NCBI GenBank assembly: GCA_018970785.1
Contig: JAGWVR010000001.1
Span: 58,933-122,932, forward strand
Reading direction: 5' to 3'
Length of the DNA: 64,000 nt
Source of the DNA: Planctomycetota bacterium
Lineage (GTDB): Bacteria; Planctomycetota; Planctomycetia; Pirellulales; UBA1268
Position numbers and translations under genes: made by a program. Below the pieces are notes generated by a model, which searched no databases, was not told where the DNA came from, and worked only from the letters and a program-made list of their open reading frames with translations. Positions 26,346 through 34,995 of this stretch are shown here, in pieces (within the stretch, counting starts at the first letter, position 1; every line of letters starts with the position of its first letter).

Positions 26346-27347
26346 ATGAGGCTCATCGTCACCGGCGCCACGGGCTTCGTCGGTGAAGCGCTCGTCGCCA
26401 CCGCCGCTACCGCTGGCCATACCGGTCTGGCGACCGGAAGGCGGACCCCGGAACGCCTGCCGGTCGGTTGGGAGGGATGGTGCCGAGACGGGATCCTCGC
26501 CTCCGACACGCGGCGCCACGCTGACGCCGTGATCCATCTCGAGGCCCACCGGCCGGGGAGCGGCACGGGGACGGCCGACGAGCTGGTGCGGACCAACGTC
26601 GGCGGAACACGGGCATGGCTCGAATGGGCGGCCCGGCAGGGCATCGGGACATTCGTCCAGGCCAGTTCGGTGCTGGCGGTGTCCCGGACGCCGGGGCCAA
26701 TCGACGAAACGGCCGCGCCGCAGACCGTGGAGCCCTACGGGGCTTCGAAGGCCCGGGCAGAGGCCGAAGTGCGACGCTGGGCCGACGAGGCTCCGGGCCG
26801 CCGGGCGGTGATCCTCCGCCCTGCTCCCGTCTACGGGCCCCATCCGCGCAGCAACCTCGTCAGCTTCGTCCGCCGGGTCGCGGCCGGAAAGACCTCGATG
26901 ATCGGGCGCGGCGCGGCGCGTAAGTCGATCCTCGCACGCGACAACTTCGTGGCGGCGGCCCTCCACGTCGCGGCGCACGCTTCACCCGGTTGCGCCGTCT
27001 ACAACGTCGCCGACCGCGAGGCTCATTCAATCGCCGAATTGGCGGCAATCGTCGCCGGATTGACCGGTGCTCCACCTCCCCGGTCAGCCCCGGCGTGGGC
27101 GGCGACACTGGCCGCGCCTCTGGCAGATCTCGTCGCCGCGCTCGGCAGCCGCGACCTGCCGCTGTCGTCCGCACGGCTCCGGGCCGCGACGAACCCTGGG
27201 TTCTTCCCGTGTGATCGTCTGGTCGCGACCGGATTCGAGCACCCGCTGTCGACCCAAGACGGGCTTTCACTGCTCGTCGACTCACTCGGGCTCGGCATCG
27301 AATGCTGCCCGGGCCGACCGGCACGAGGCGATCGCCCCGGCGACTGA
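26346..27347 (+). CDS. NAD-dependent epimerase/dehydratase (extended SDR)
   Basis: A 333-residue extended SDR protein. The NAD-binding loop is IVTGATGFVGEALV at the N-terminus. The catalytic sites are QASSVLAVSR (Ser) and YGASKARAE (YxxxK), followed by VILRPAPVYGPHPRSNLVSFV. Such enzymes epimerise, dehydrate or reduce nucleotide sugars. ATG 26346 is chosen because the domain starts there; GTG 26298 would overlap the previous gene. It ends 43 bp from the convergent rfbC. The C-terminal 30 residues are unconserved. A UDP-glucose/UDP-N-acetylhexosamine 4-epimerase-like or WbpV-like role is possible, but the product is not certain. Confidence 0.8.
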   Translation: MRLIVTGATGFVGEALVATAATAGHTGLATGRRTPERLPVGWEGWCRDGILASDTRRHADAVIHLEAHRPGSGTGTADELVRTNVGGTRAWLEWAARQGIGTFVQASSVLAVSRTPGPIDETAAPQTVEPYGASKARAEAEVRRWADEAPGRRAVILRPAPVYGPHPRSNLVSFVRRVAAGKTSMIGRGAARKSILARDNFVAAALHVAAHASPGCAVYNVADREAHSIAELAAIVAGLTGAPPPRSAPAWAATLAAPLADLVAALGSRDLPLSSARLRAATNPGFFPCDRLVATGFEHPLSTQDGLSLLVDSLGLGIECCPGRPARGDRPGD

Positions 27348-27390
27348 CCCGATGCGGGATCCCGGTGCCCCGTCATGGGCGCCGTTGGCA

Positions 27391-27966
27391 TCATTCCGTG
27401 CCCGCCCCGCGGCCAGCAAGCGACCGGCGGGTCACCACCTGCTCCAGCGACAGCCCGGTGGCATCCTTGGCGGAGAGGATCGGCGGCCCGGTGAGGGGCC
27501 ATTCGACACCGATCGAAGGATCGTCCCAGGCGAGCGTCCACTCGGCCTGCGGCGCGTAGTAGTCGGTCGTCTTGTAGAGACACTCGGCGACGTCGGAGAT
27601 CACGAGGAATCCGTGGGCCAAGCCCGGTGGAACCCAGATCTGCCGGCGGTTCGCGGCCGACAGCTCGACGCCGACCCAGCGCTTGAACGACGGGGAGTCG
27701 GGCCTGATGTCGACGGCGACGTCGAAGATCGCCCCGACCGCCACCCGGACCAGTTTGCCCTGGGGATGCGGGTCCTGAAGGTGCAATCCGCGGAGCACGC
27801 CGCCCACGCTGCGGCTGTGGTTGTCCTGGACGAATGACACGTCGCGGCCGACGGCCGCCGCGAACACCCGGTGGTTGAAGCTCTCGAAAAAAAACCCGCG
27901 CTCGTCGCCGAACACACGTGGTTCGATGACGAGGACGTCGGGGATCGCGGTGGGAACGATGTTCAT
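27391..27966 (-). CDS. rfbC: dTDP-4-dehydrorhamnose 3,5-epimerase
   Basis: A 191-residue RmlC cupin. It catalyses epimerisation at C3 and C5 of dTDP-4-keto-6-deoxy-D-glucose. It shows [13 protein letters not shown], the catalytic His in [17 protein letters not shown] (His62), [14 protein letters not shown] with the catalytic Asp, [12 protein letters not shown] and the Tyr-containing YKTTDYYAP. It is the last gene of the rfbBDAC operon. Its ATG 27966 overlaps the rfbA stop (27963-27965), a 4-bp coupling. An upstream extension to 28098 is only the shadow of rfbA. Confidence 0.96.
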   Translation of the reverse strand: MNIVPTAIPDVLVIEPRVFGDERGFFFESFNHRVFAAAVGRDVSFVQDNHSRSVGGVLRGLHLQDPHPQGKLVRVAVGAIFDVAVDIRPDSPSFKRWVGVELSAANRRQIWVPPGLAHGFLVISDVAECLYKTTDYYAPQAEWTLAWDDPSIGVEWPLTGPPILSAKDATGLSLEQVVTRRSLAGRGAGTE

Positions 27967-28868
27967 CGATTCACCCCACCCGGGCGGCGAACCTCGGGAT
28001 CGTCGAGGATCGAGAGCAGATAATCGCCGTACCCACTTTTCCCCAGCGCCCGCGCCAGGCGGCGGAGCTGCCCGTCGTCGATCCAGCCGGCCCGCCACAC
28101 GATCTCCTCGGGACAGCAGATCCGCAGCCCCTGCCGGCGTTCGAGCGTCTGGATGAACTGCGCGGCCTCGATCAGGCTGTCGAACGTGCCGGTATCGAGC
28201 CAGGCGTCACCACGGCCGAGGAGTTCGACGTTCAACTCCCCGCGCGACAGGTACACTTTGTTGACGTCGGTGATCTCCAACTCGCCCCGCGCCGAGGGGC
28301 GGATGCCCTTGGCGATGTCGACCACCTGTTCGTCGTAGAAATACAGCCCCGTGACCGCGTATCGGCTCCGTGGCCGTTCCGGCTTCTCCTCGATGCTCAC
28401 CGCCCGGCCGTGGGCGTCGAACTCGACGACACCATAGCGCTCCGGATCGGCTACAGGATAGGCGAACACGCTCGCCCCGCGGCTCCGCCTGGCCGCCGCC
28501 AGGAGCCTGCCGGCGAGATCGTGGCCATAGAAAATGTTGTCGCCGAGGACGAGGGCCGACGGGCGGCCGGCCAGGAACTCGGCACCGATGAGGAACGCCT
28601 GGGCGAGTCCCTCCGGCCGGGGTTGCACCGCGTACTCGAGCGACAGCCCCCACTCGGCGCCGTCGCCGAGCAACTCGCGGAACCGCGGCGTATCCTCGGG
28701 GGTCGAGATCAGCAGGATTTCCCGGATCCCCGCCAGCAACAGCGCGCTGAGCGGATAGTAGACCATCGGCTTGTCGTAGACCGGCAGCAACTGCTTCGAG
28801 ACGACCCGGGTGAGCGGATGCAGGCGCGTGCCGGCGCCGCCGGCGAGGATGATGCCCCTGCGTTCCAT
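27963..28868 (-). CDS. rfbA: Glucose-1-phosphate thymidylyltransferase
   Basis: A 301-residue RmlA enzyme that makes dTDP-glucose from dTTP and glucose 1-phosphate, the first step of dTDP-L-rhamnose synthesis. It starts [20 protein letters not shown]. The loop continues with [17 protein letters not shown], and later motifs are [52 protein letters not shown] and [10 protein letters not shown], all standard for RmlA. Length matches the family. It is 13 bp after rfbD and overlaps the rfbC start. An upstream in-frame extension overlaps rfbD and was rejected. Confidence 0.97.
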   Translation of the reverse strand: MERRGIILAGGAGTRLHPLTRVVSKQLLPVYDKPMVYYPLSALLLAGIREILLISTPEDTPRFRELLGDGAEWGLSLEYAVQPRPEGLAQAFLIGAEFLAGRPSALVLGDNIFYGHDLAGRLLAAARRSRGASVFAYPVADPERYGVVEFDAHGRAVSIEEKPERPRSRYAVTGLYFYDEQVVDIAKGIRPSARGELEITDVNKVYLSRGELNVELLGRGDAWLDTGTFDSLIEAAQFIQTLERRQGLRICCPEEIVWRAGWIDDGQLRRLARALGKSGYGDYLLSILDDPEVRRPGGVNR

Positions 28869-28881
28869 CTCCGTCGTCTCC

Positions 28882-29790
28882 TCACGCCACCGCGCTGCGG
28901 CTCGCCTCGGCCACGATCGCCGCCACGGTCTCGCGGACGCCATCTTCCCACGGCGGAAGCGCGATGCCGAGCACGGTTGCCAGCCGCCCGGTGTCGAGAC
29001 GGGAATTGGCCGGGCGGCGAGCGGCGGTGGGGTAGTCGGCGCTGCCGATCGGCACGACCGACCTGGCCGGCACCCGCAATCGGGCTCCGCGCCGCGCCGC
29101 TTCGGCCAGCGCCTCGCGGGCGACGTCGCACCACGACGCCACTCCGGCAGCCGCGAGGTGGACGAGCCCAGGGCCGGCAGCCGACCCCGCACCGAACCGC
29201 TCGATCGCCCGCGCCGTGACCGCGGCGATGAGGGGCGCGCCGGTGGGGGCGCCGAATTGGTCGTCGACCACGCGGACGGTGTCGCGCTCGGCGGCGAGCC
29301 GGAGGATCGTGCGGATGAAGTTCGCCCCCCGCGCCGCGTGGACCCAGCTGGTGCGGAACACGACGTGCCGGCACCCCGAGGCCGCCACCGCCCGCTCGCC
29401 GGCCAGTTTCGTCCGCCCGTAGACGCCGAGCGGGGCCGTCGGGTCGTCCTCGCGGTACGGCCCCGGTTTGGTGCCGTCGAAGACGTAGTCGGTGGAATAG
29501 TGAATCAACAGGCCACATCGACTCCCGACGGCAGCGGCGATCTCGGCCACCGCATCGGCATTGATCCGAAGCGCGAGGTCCGGCTCCGCCTCGGCGCGGT
29601 CCACCGCCGTGTAGGCTGCCGCGTTGACGACGACATCGGGGCGCTGCTCCGCGATCACCGCGGCAGCCCGGCCGGGAACGGAGAGATCGCACTCGCGCCG
29701 GCCGAGGGCGACGATCTCGCCGAGGTGCGCGAGAGCCGGGCCCAGTTCACCGCCGACCTGCCCCTGGCTGCCGAGGATCACGATTTTCAT
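28882..29790 (-). CDS. rfbD: dTDP-4-dehydrorhamnose reductase
   Basis: A 302-residue RmlD enzyme, the last step to dTDP-L-rhamnose, using NAD(P)H. The Rossmann loop is [15 protein letters not shown]. Substrate and catalytic motifs are [53 protein letters not shown] (Thr of STDY and YxxxK), and [14 protein letters not shown]. The length is normal for the family. The gene lies 26 bp downstream of rfbB on the same strand. Confidence 0.96.
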   Translation of the reverse strand: MKIVILGSQGQVGGELGPALAHLGEIVALGRRECDLSVPGRAAAVIAEQRPDVVVNAAAYTAVDRAEAEPDLALRINADAVAEIAAAVGSRCGLLIHYSTDYVFDGTKPGPYREDDPTAPLGVYGRTKLAGERAVAASGCRHVVFRTSWVHAARGANFIRTILRLAAERDTVRVVDDQFGAPTGAPLIAAVTARAIERFGAGSAAGPGLVHLAAAGVASWCDVAREALAEAARRGARLRVPARSVVPIGSADYPTAARRPANSRLDTGRLATVLGIALPPWEDGVRETVAAIVAEASRSAVA

Positions 29791-29816
29791 TGTTCATCCA
29801 CCGGGCCGGAGGCCGG

Positions 29817-30902
29817 TCACGTTCGCCCCGGGGCGCCGTACTGCCGGTCGATCCATTCCCGGTAGGCACCGCTGACGACGCTCGCGACCCAGGCCTCGTG
29901 TTCGAGGTACCAGCGGATCGTCTTGCGGATGCCCGTGGCGAACGTCTCCCGCGGGCGCCACCCGAGGTCGCGCTCGATCCGGCCGGCATCGATCGCGTAG
30001 CGCCGGTCGTGCCCCGGCCGATCCCTGACGAACGTGATCAAGTCCGCGTGTCGCGCGTTCCCGGCCCGCGGCCGCTCCTCGTCGAGGATGGCACAGATCG
30101 TGGTGACGACGTCGATGTTGGCCTGTTCGTTCCAGCCGCCGACGTTGTAGGTCTCCCCTTCGCGACCCGCCTCGAGGACCCGCTCGATCGCCAGGCAATG
30201 ATCCTCGACGTACAGCCAGTCGCGGATCTGCCTGCCGTCGCCGTAGATCGGCAGCGGCTTCCCGGCCAACGCGTTGTGGATGCACAGCGGGATCAGCTTC
30301 TCGGGAAACTGGTAGGGACCGTAGTTGTTCGAGCAGTTGGTCGTCACCACCGGCAGTCCGTAGGTGTGGTGGTAGCTGCGCACCAGATGGTCGGACGCCG
30401 CCTTGCTGGCCGAATAGGGGCTGTTGGGCTCGTAACGGTCGGTCTCACGGAACGGCGGGTCGGTGTCGGCGAGCGATCCATAGACCTCGTCGGTGGAGAC
30501 GTGGAGGAACCGGAACCGCTCGCGTCGGGCGGGGGACAGCGCCGACCAGTAGTCGCGCGCCGCGTCGAGCAGCCGGAACGTCCCGACGACGTTGGTGTGG
30601 ACGAACGCCTCGGGCCCGTGGATCGACCGATCGACATGGCTCTCCGCCGCGAAGTGGACGATCGCGCGGACCGTGTCACCGTCGGGAGTCGACTCACGCA
30701 GCAGGCCCGACACCAACTCTCGATCGGCGATGTCACCGCGTTGGAAGCGGTAACGTGGATCCGCACCGAGGGGTGTGAGGTTCGCCGGATTCCCGGCATA
30801 CGTAACCAGATCAAGATTGATGACCGGTTCGTCATTCCGGGCGAGCCACCCGAGAATGAAATTGGTGCCGATGAAACCGGCTCCCCCGGTGACGAGAATC
30901 AT
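29817..30902 (-). CDS. rfbB: dTDP-glucose 4,6-dehydratase
   Basis: A 361-residue RmlB extended SDR that converts dTDP-glucose to dTDP-4-keto-6-deoxyglucose. It has [12 protein letters not shown] at residues 4-15, [21 protein letters not shown], the catalytic STDEVYG with YSASKAASD (YxxxK), [17 protein letters not shown] and DHCLAIERV, ending with [16 protein letters not shown]. It is the first gene of the rhamnose operon and is divergent from hldD. The promoter for the operon must lie in the 381 bp between them. The C-terminal tail is slightly longer than usual. Confidence 0.97.
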   Translation of the reverse strand: MILVTGGAGFIGTNFILGWLARNDEPVINLDLVTYAGNPANLTPLGADPRYRFQRGDIADRELVSGLLRESTPDGDTVRAIVHFAAESHVDRSIHGPEAFVHTNVVGTFRLLDAARDYWSALSPARRERFRFLHVSTDEVYGSLADTDPPFRETDRYEPNSPYSASKAASDHLVRSYHHTYGLPVVTTNCSNNYGPYQFPEKLIPLCIHNALAGKPLPIYGDGRQIRDWLYVEDHCLAIERVLEAGREGETYNVGGWNEQANIDVVTTICAILDEERPRAGNARHADLITFVRDRPGHDRRYAIDAGRIERDLGWRPRETFATGIRKTIRWYLEHEAWVASVVSGAYREWIDRQYGAPGRT

Positions 30903-31283
30903 CTGCCGAGACCCGCCAAAGACAGCCGGTTCAGAGCGTCCCGCCGCGGCCGACCACCGCTGGCGACGCTGGAGGTTCGCCGGCCCGCCATGGTCGTGTC
31001 AAGGCGATCTTGCCGCGCGGATGGACGCCCGCCGTCGCCGAAGTCCCGCCCCGCACCTGCGGCAGCGAAGCCCTCTGTCGGCGGCGCAGGGCCCCGGGAA
31101 TACCCGGCTCACGGGCAGGATCGCCGCGCCGGATGGTCTCCGGAAGCCACCAAATCGGCGCCGCTGGCGACTGCCGGCGACCGTCGACTATCCTCTACCC
31201 CGCCGGCGCCACGTTCCCGTCTGCCGAGTCCTCGCGTTGCCTGCCTCAGGCCCGACGCGCGCCGTCACCCTCGATCGACACCC
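30903..31283. other. Divergent intergenic region between rfbB and hldD
   Basis: 381 bp that should hold promoters for the leftward rhamnose operon and the rightward hldD. Open frames pass through on both strands, but their products are Arg/Pro-rich and not gene-like. TATCCT at 31189-31194 could be a -10 box for hldD, with no convincing -35. No operator or riboswitch fold was recognised. Confidence 0.4.
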
Positions 31284-32252
31284 ATGCTCCTGCTCACCGG
31301 TGCCGCCGGTTTCATCGGCTCCAACATCCTGCGCTGGCTCAACCAGACCGGCCGCGACGACGTGATCGCCGTCGACGACCTTTCCGACGGACGGAAGTGC
31401 GGCAATCTCTCCGGTCTGGCGTTCGCCGACTACCTCGACCGCGACGAGCTGCTCGCCGAGATCGACCGGCTTCCCCCGCTCACCGGAATCCTTCATCAGG
31501 GTGCCTGCGTCGACACCACCGCCAGCGACGGCCGTGCGGTGATGCGTGACAACTACACCTTCTCGAAACGGCTGTTCGCACTGGCACTGCGGCAGCGGTG
31601 CCCGTTGGTGTACGCCAGCTCGGCCGCGATCTACGGCGACGGCGCCGCAGGCTTTCGCGAGGACCTGCCGTGCGAACGGGCCCGCACCCCCTATGCGTTC
31701 TCGAAATGGGCGTTCGATCAATTCGTCCGCCGCCGCCACCGCGAGGGTGCCGGCATTCCGGTCGTGGGCCTGCGCTATTTCAACGTCTACGGCCCGGGTG
31801 AAGGGCACAAGGGGCGGATGGCGAGCGTCGCCTGGCACTCGTTCGTCGCGGCGCGGCAGGGGCGGCCGCCGCGCTTGTTCGCCGGGAGTGACGGGTTCGT
31901 TCGCGACTTCATTTCCGTCGATGACGTCGCCCGGATCAACCTCCACTTCCTCGCCGAGGCCGCCGCCGGCCACGACCGGTCGGGGATCTACAACGTCGGC
32001 ACCGGTGAACCCCGGTCGTTCGCCGACATGGGGAGGATCGTTTCGTCGCTGGCCGGCGTCCCTGCACCCGAGATCATCCCCTTTCCCGACGACCTCCGCG
32101 GCCAGTACCAGACCTACACGTGTGCCGACCTGACGAGGCTCCGCGCCGCTGGCTGGGAGGAGCGGTTCACGACGCTCGAGGAAGGACTGGCGTCGTATTG
32201 GCACGCGATCCGCGACACGACCGCCGCCACGCCATCCGTGATCGGACCGTGA
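31284..32252 (+). CDS. hldD: ADP-L-glycero-D-manno-heptose-6-epimerase
   Basis: A 322-residue RfaD/HldD enzyme that inverts C6 of ADP-D-glycero-D-manno-heptose. Family motifs are LLTGAAGFIGSNILRWLN, VVDDLSDG-type AVDDLSDGRKCGNL, LHQGACVDTTASDGRAVMRDNY, SSAAIYGDG, TPYAFSKWAFDQF (YxxxK), LRYFNVYGPGEGHKGRMASVAWH, then FAGSDGFVRDFISVDDVARINLHFL. The last three blocks are characteristic of HldD rather than other epimerases. ATG 31284 is right before the conserved strand; the same frame is open far upstream but is an antisense shadow of rfbB. It completes the heptose set with gmhA and hldE about 15 kb away. Confidence 0.96.
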   Translation: MLLLTGAAGFIGSNILRWLNQTGRDDVIAVDDLSDGRKCGNLSGLAFADYLDRDELLAEIDRLPPLTGILHQGACVDTTASDGRAVMRDNYTFSKRLFALALRQRCPLVYASSAAIYGDGAAGFREDLPCERARTPYAFSKWAFDQFVRRRHREGAGIPVVGLRYFNVYGPGEGHKGRMASVAWHSFVAARQGRPPRLFAGSDGFVRDFISVDDVARINLHFLAEAAAGHDRSGIYNVGTGEPRSFADMGRIVSSLAGVPAPEIIPFPDDLRGQYQTYTCADLTRLRAAGWEERFTTLEEGLASYWHAIRDTTAATPSVIGP

Positions 32253-32271
32253 TCGGCAGCAAAGCGGCGAC

Positions 32272-32298
32272 AGGCCCCTGAGTCGGCCGTCGGGGCCT
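32272..32298. terminator. Possible bidirectional terminator hairpin
   Basis: AGGCCCC at 32272-32278 pairs with GGGGCCT at 32292-32298, with a 13-nt loop, between the convergent ends of hldD and the acetyltransferase gene. The stem is GC-rich and perfect for 7 bp. There is no clear T-run on either side, so it may act in a Rho-assisted way or only stabilise the 3' ends. Confidence 0.4.
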
Positions 32299-32897
32299 CA
32301 CGGTGTCGGTCGTAACTGACGTTTGCCGATTACCCGGGCCGGGTTGCCGCCGACGACGTCGAACGCCGCCACGTCCTTGACGACGACCGCCCGTGCCGCA
32401 GCGACCGCTCCCTCGTGGAGCGTGACGTTCATTCCGACAAACGCGTCGGCGAACACGTAGGCACCCCGCTCCAAACGGATCGGTCCGGTGACGAGCGGAC
32501 GGTCAGGGTCGTGGATATCGTGGCTCGCGCAGCAGAGGAACGAGCGGTAACTGACGGTGGCATCGATCCCGAGGTGGACCGGGGCCACGTTGTAACAGTA
32601 GACCTCCGGGCCGAGACAGCTTCCGCGCTCCATCGACAGGTTCCAGGGCGCCCAGATCCGCGCCGTCGGATACACATGGACGTCGCCGGCGAGCCGGGCC
32701 CCGAAGGCCCGCAGGAGCAGACGCCGCCAGCCGAACAGCGGCGCCGGGGTCGTCCGGAAGAGGAGCGCATGGACGATACCCCAGGCGATCCGACCGAGGC
32801 GGTTGGCCAAGGACAGGCGATTTCGGTACGTCACCCGGTAGAACGACGCCTCGGCGCCGTCGGGGATCGGCGGTAGCTGGTGTTCCATGGGGTCCAT
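32298..32897 (-). CDS. WcaF-like left-handed beta-helix acetyltransferase
   Basis: About 199 residues. Resembles the WcaF / colanic acid acetyltransferase group: an N-terminal amphipathic region RLGRIAWGIVHALLFRTTPAPLFGWRRLLLRAFGARL, followed by hexapeptide repeats (ARIWAPWNLSMERGSCLG, then DATVSYRSFLCCASHDIHD, the family HDI motif with its His) and the ending VVGGNPARVIGKR. It transfers acetyl groups to a glycan or sugar nucleotide. ATG 32897 was chosen; GTG 32906 and ATG 32888 are alternatives with no clear ribosome site. It is divergent from, and nearly touches, the GT10 gene. Confidence 0.82.
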   Translation of the reverse strand: MDPMEHQLPPIPDGAEASFYRVTYRNRLSLANRLGRIAWGIVHALLFRTTPAPLFGWRRLLLRAFGARLAGDVHVYPTARIWAPWNLSMERGSCLGPEVYCYNVAPVHLGIDATVSYRSFLCCASHDIHDPDRPLVTGPIRLERGAYVFADAFVGMNVTLHEGAVAAARAVVVKDVAAFDVVGGNPARVIGKRQLRPTP

Positions 32898-32899
32898 CG

Positions 32900-33958
32900 A
32901 TGGCACGAGCGGCGGAGCAGGGGGAAAGTATCGACGACGGCCGCTGGCCGGGGCAATCGGCGGCTCCGGCTACCACCACCGCAGCTCCCACGACGGCCCC
33001 GGTGCGGATCGGCTTCTGTGGCTTCTGGGACGACTTCGATCCCCACGACAACTACTTCACGCGACTGCTGTCGCGCCGGTTCGCCATCGAGGTCGCCGAC
33101 CGGCCGGAGTGGCTGATCTACTCGCGGATCGGCCGCGGTCGCCACGACCATCGCCGCCACGACTGCGTGAAGATCTTCTACACCGGTGAGAACGAGCCCC
33201 CCGACTGGACGGAGTGCGACTGGGCGTTCTCGTTCGATCCGCGCCCCCACCCGCGCCACTTCCGGCTCCCGTTGTGGGGCCTGTACGGCGATCCCGCCCG
33301 CCTCGTCCACCGCCCCGATCGGGATCCGGCCGCCCTCGTCGCGGCCAAGACGCGGTTCTGCTCGTTCGTCGTGTCCAACCCACTCTGCCCGGTGCGCAAC
33401 GCCTTCTTCCGGCGCCTGTGCCGCTACCGTCCCGTCGACTCGGGCGGCCGGCTGTTCAACACCTGCGGCGGGCGGGTCGCCGACAAGATGGCGTTCATCG
33501 CCGCGTCGAAGTTCACGATCGCCTTCGAGAACGAGTCGACCCCGGGATACACCACCGAAAAGGTGATGGAGCCGATGCTCGTCGACTCGATCCCGATCTA
33601 CTGGGGTGATCCGCTCGTGGGGCGCGATTTCGACACCCGGAGCTTCCTCTCGGCCCACGACTCGCCGTCGCTCGACGAGCTGGTCGAGCGGGTGATCGCC
33701 GTCGACCGCGACCCCGACCTCCATGCCCGCTTGCTCGCCACTCCCTGGCTGCGCGGCAACCGCGTGCCCGGATGCGTCGCCCCCGAGCGCGTCCTCGACC
33801 AGTTCGCGCGGATCTTTTCGACCGCGGTGGTTCCCGTGTCGCGGCGGCGCGGGGTGGCCGGGCTCCTTGGGATCGACCGGATTCCGGCCGTCGCCCGCAG
33901 CGTGAACCGCAGGCTGCGGCGGCGCTGGCTCAAGGCGACCTGCCCGCGACCGGCCTGA
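32900..33958 (+). CDS. GT10 family alpha-1,3/1,4-fucosyltransferase-like glycosyltransferase
   Basis: A 352-residue protein carrying the GT10 signature: KFTIAFENESTPGYTTEKVMEPML near residue 205-230, followed by VDSIPIYWGDPLV. The N-terminal substrate domain has IGFCGFWDDFDPHDNYFT and CDWAFSFDPRP. GT10 enzymes transfer L-fucose from GDP-fucose in most known cases. The C-terminal region after 310 is basic (RRRGVAGLLGI and SVNRRLRRRWLKA), which may bind membrane. The first 35 residues are low-complexity Ala/Thr/Pro, so GTG 33002 is a possible later start. No GDP-fucose synthesis genes (gmd, fcl) were seen, but the kinase-pyrophosphorylase fusion at 21656 could supply the donor. Confidence 0.85.
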   Translation: MARAAEQGESIDDGRWPGQSAAPATTTAAPTTAPVRIGFCGFWDDFDPHDNYFTRLLSRRFAIEVADRPEWLIYSRIGRGRHDHRRHDCVKIFYTGENEPPDWTECDWAFSFDPRPHPRHFRLPLWGLYGDPARLVHRPDRDPAALVAAKTRFCSFVVSNPLCPVRNAFFRRLCRYRPVDSGGRLFNTCGGRVADKMAFIAASKFTIAFENESTPGYTTEKVMEPMLVDSIPIYWGDPLVGRDFDTRSFLSAHDSPSLDELVERVIAVDRDPDLHARLLATPWLRGNRVPGCVAPERVLDQFARIFSTAVVPVSRRRGVAGLLGIDRIPAVARSVNRRLRRRWLKATCPRPA

Positions 33959-33964
33959 GCGCCG

Positions 33965-34927
33965 TCAGCGGTTGATCGGCACCACCGGGGGCGCGACCGG
34001 CGGCGACAGCGTCGCCGGAGCCGGCGCGGACGTGATCGGAACCAGCGGGGCGGCCGGCCCCGGGGCCACCGGCGTGGCGGTCGCCGGAGCGATCGGCGCC
34101 GCCGCCGGCGCGGCGGGCACGGCGTGGGAGCGGACGTTGAGGTCGGCGATCAGTTGCTGGACTTCGGGGCGGAGGGCGATGCCGTTGCCGTTGAAGACGT
34201 CGGCCGTGGTGACGCCGAAGCGACCGTACAACTGGGCATTGGCGTTGTTGTCGACCGACAGGTCACTGCCGCCGAGCGAGACACCGAGAAACAGGCCGCG
34301 GCTGCGGGCATAGGAGTAGATCTCCGCCCCGAGCCGGGCGTCGGTGCCGGCGTTGGCCGTGCGGCCGACGGGGCCGGCGGCGATCGAGGCGTCGGCGCCG
34401 AGCGTCACCTTCTGCCCGTTGAGCATCCCCTGCAGGCTGCGTGGCGTGGCGAACACGAGGACGATGTCGGCAGCCTGGACGCCGGCCTGGAAGCCGACGC
34501 TGCCGCCCCCCATCGTCACCATCACCGGCGCGCTCCAGGTGCGGTCGGGGCGGCGGACGAGGAGCACGCCTCGGCCGTAGTTGACCCCGAAGATGAACCC
34601 TCCCTTGATCATGTTGGGGAAGATCGCCACCCCCTCGGCCGCGGTCAGCATCGCCGGCGGGATCGACTCGATCGCCAGGCCGCTGAACTGGTCGAGGGCG
34701 TTGCGGGCCCCGACGACCGTCTCCACCTCCTGCTGGCCGAAGGCGACCGGGGCCTGGCCGAACACGGCGGGCTGGGCGGCGACGGGCGCGGCGGTGGGAA
34801 ACGGCTGCTGGCCGACCGCGACCGGCGCGGTGATCGCCAGCGCCATGGCCGAGCAGACGATGAACGACAGCGGCCTGGCGAGGAAGCGGACGGCCGTGCG
34901 GCGCCGGGGCGGGACGGACGGAAACAT
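33965..34927 (-). CDS. Secreted SYLF (Ysc84) domain lipid-binding-like protein
   Basis: A 320-residue exported protein. ATG 34927 is followed by a basic stretch and a hydrophobic core LSFIVCSAMALAITAPVAVG, a signal peptide with cleavage likely after AVG-Q or nearby. The SYLF/Ysc84 domain follows (LDQFSGLAIESIPPAMLTAAEGVAIFPNMIKGGFIFGVNYGRGVLLVRR, then VMVTMGGGSVGFQAGVQAADIVLVF), known in eukaryotes to bind phosphoinositides; the bacterial function is unclear. The C-terminus is a low-complexity Ala/Pro tail. It lies 68 bp downstream of cheB on the same strand and may be a late gene of that operon or independent. An upstream in-frame extension (to 35386) is antisense shadow. Confidence 0.8.
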   Translation of the reverse strand: MFPSVPPRRRTAVRFLARPLSFIVCSAMALAITAPVAVGQQPFPTAAPVAAQPAVFGQAPVAFGQQEVETVVGARNALDQFSGLAIESIPPAMLTAAEGVAIFPNMIKGGFIFGVNYGRGVLLVRRPDRTWSAPVMVTMGGGSVGFQAGVQAADIVLVFATPRSLQGMLNGQKVTLGADASIAAGPVGRTANAGTDARLGAEIYSYARSRGLFLGVSLGGSDLSVDNNANAQLYGRFGVTTADVFNGNGIALRPEVQQLIADLNVRSHAVPAAPAAAPIAPATATPVAPGPAAPLVPITSAPAPATLSPPVAPPVVPINR

Positions 34928-34995
34928 GGGAATGCCTCGCGGGGAAATGGGTCGGCGGAGGGTAGGAAAAACACCTCCCTGACGCGACGGCAGTT

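Noticed and set aside
29790..31283. Long plus-strand open frame upstream of hldD
   Set aside because: It lies opposite rfbB and the intergenic region; only the part from ATG 31284 has HldD motifs.
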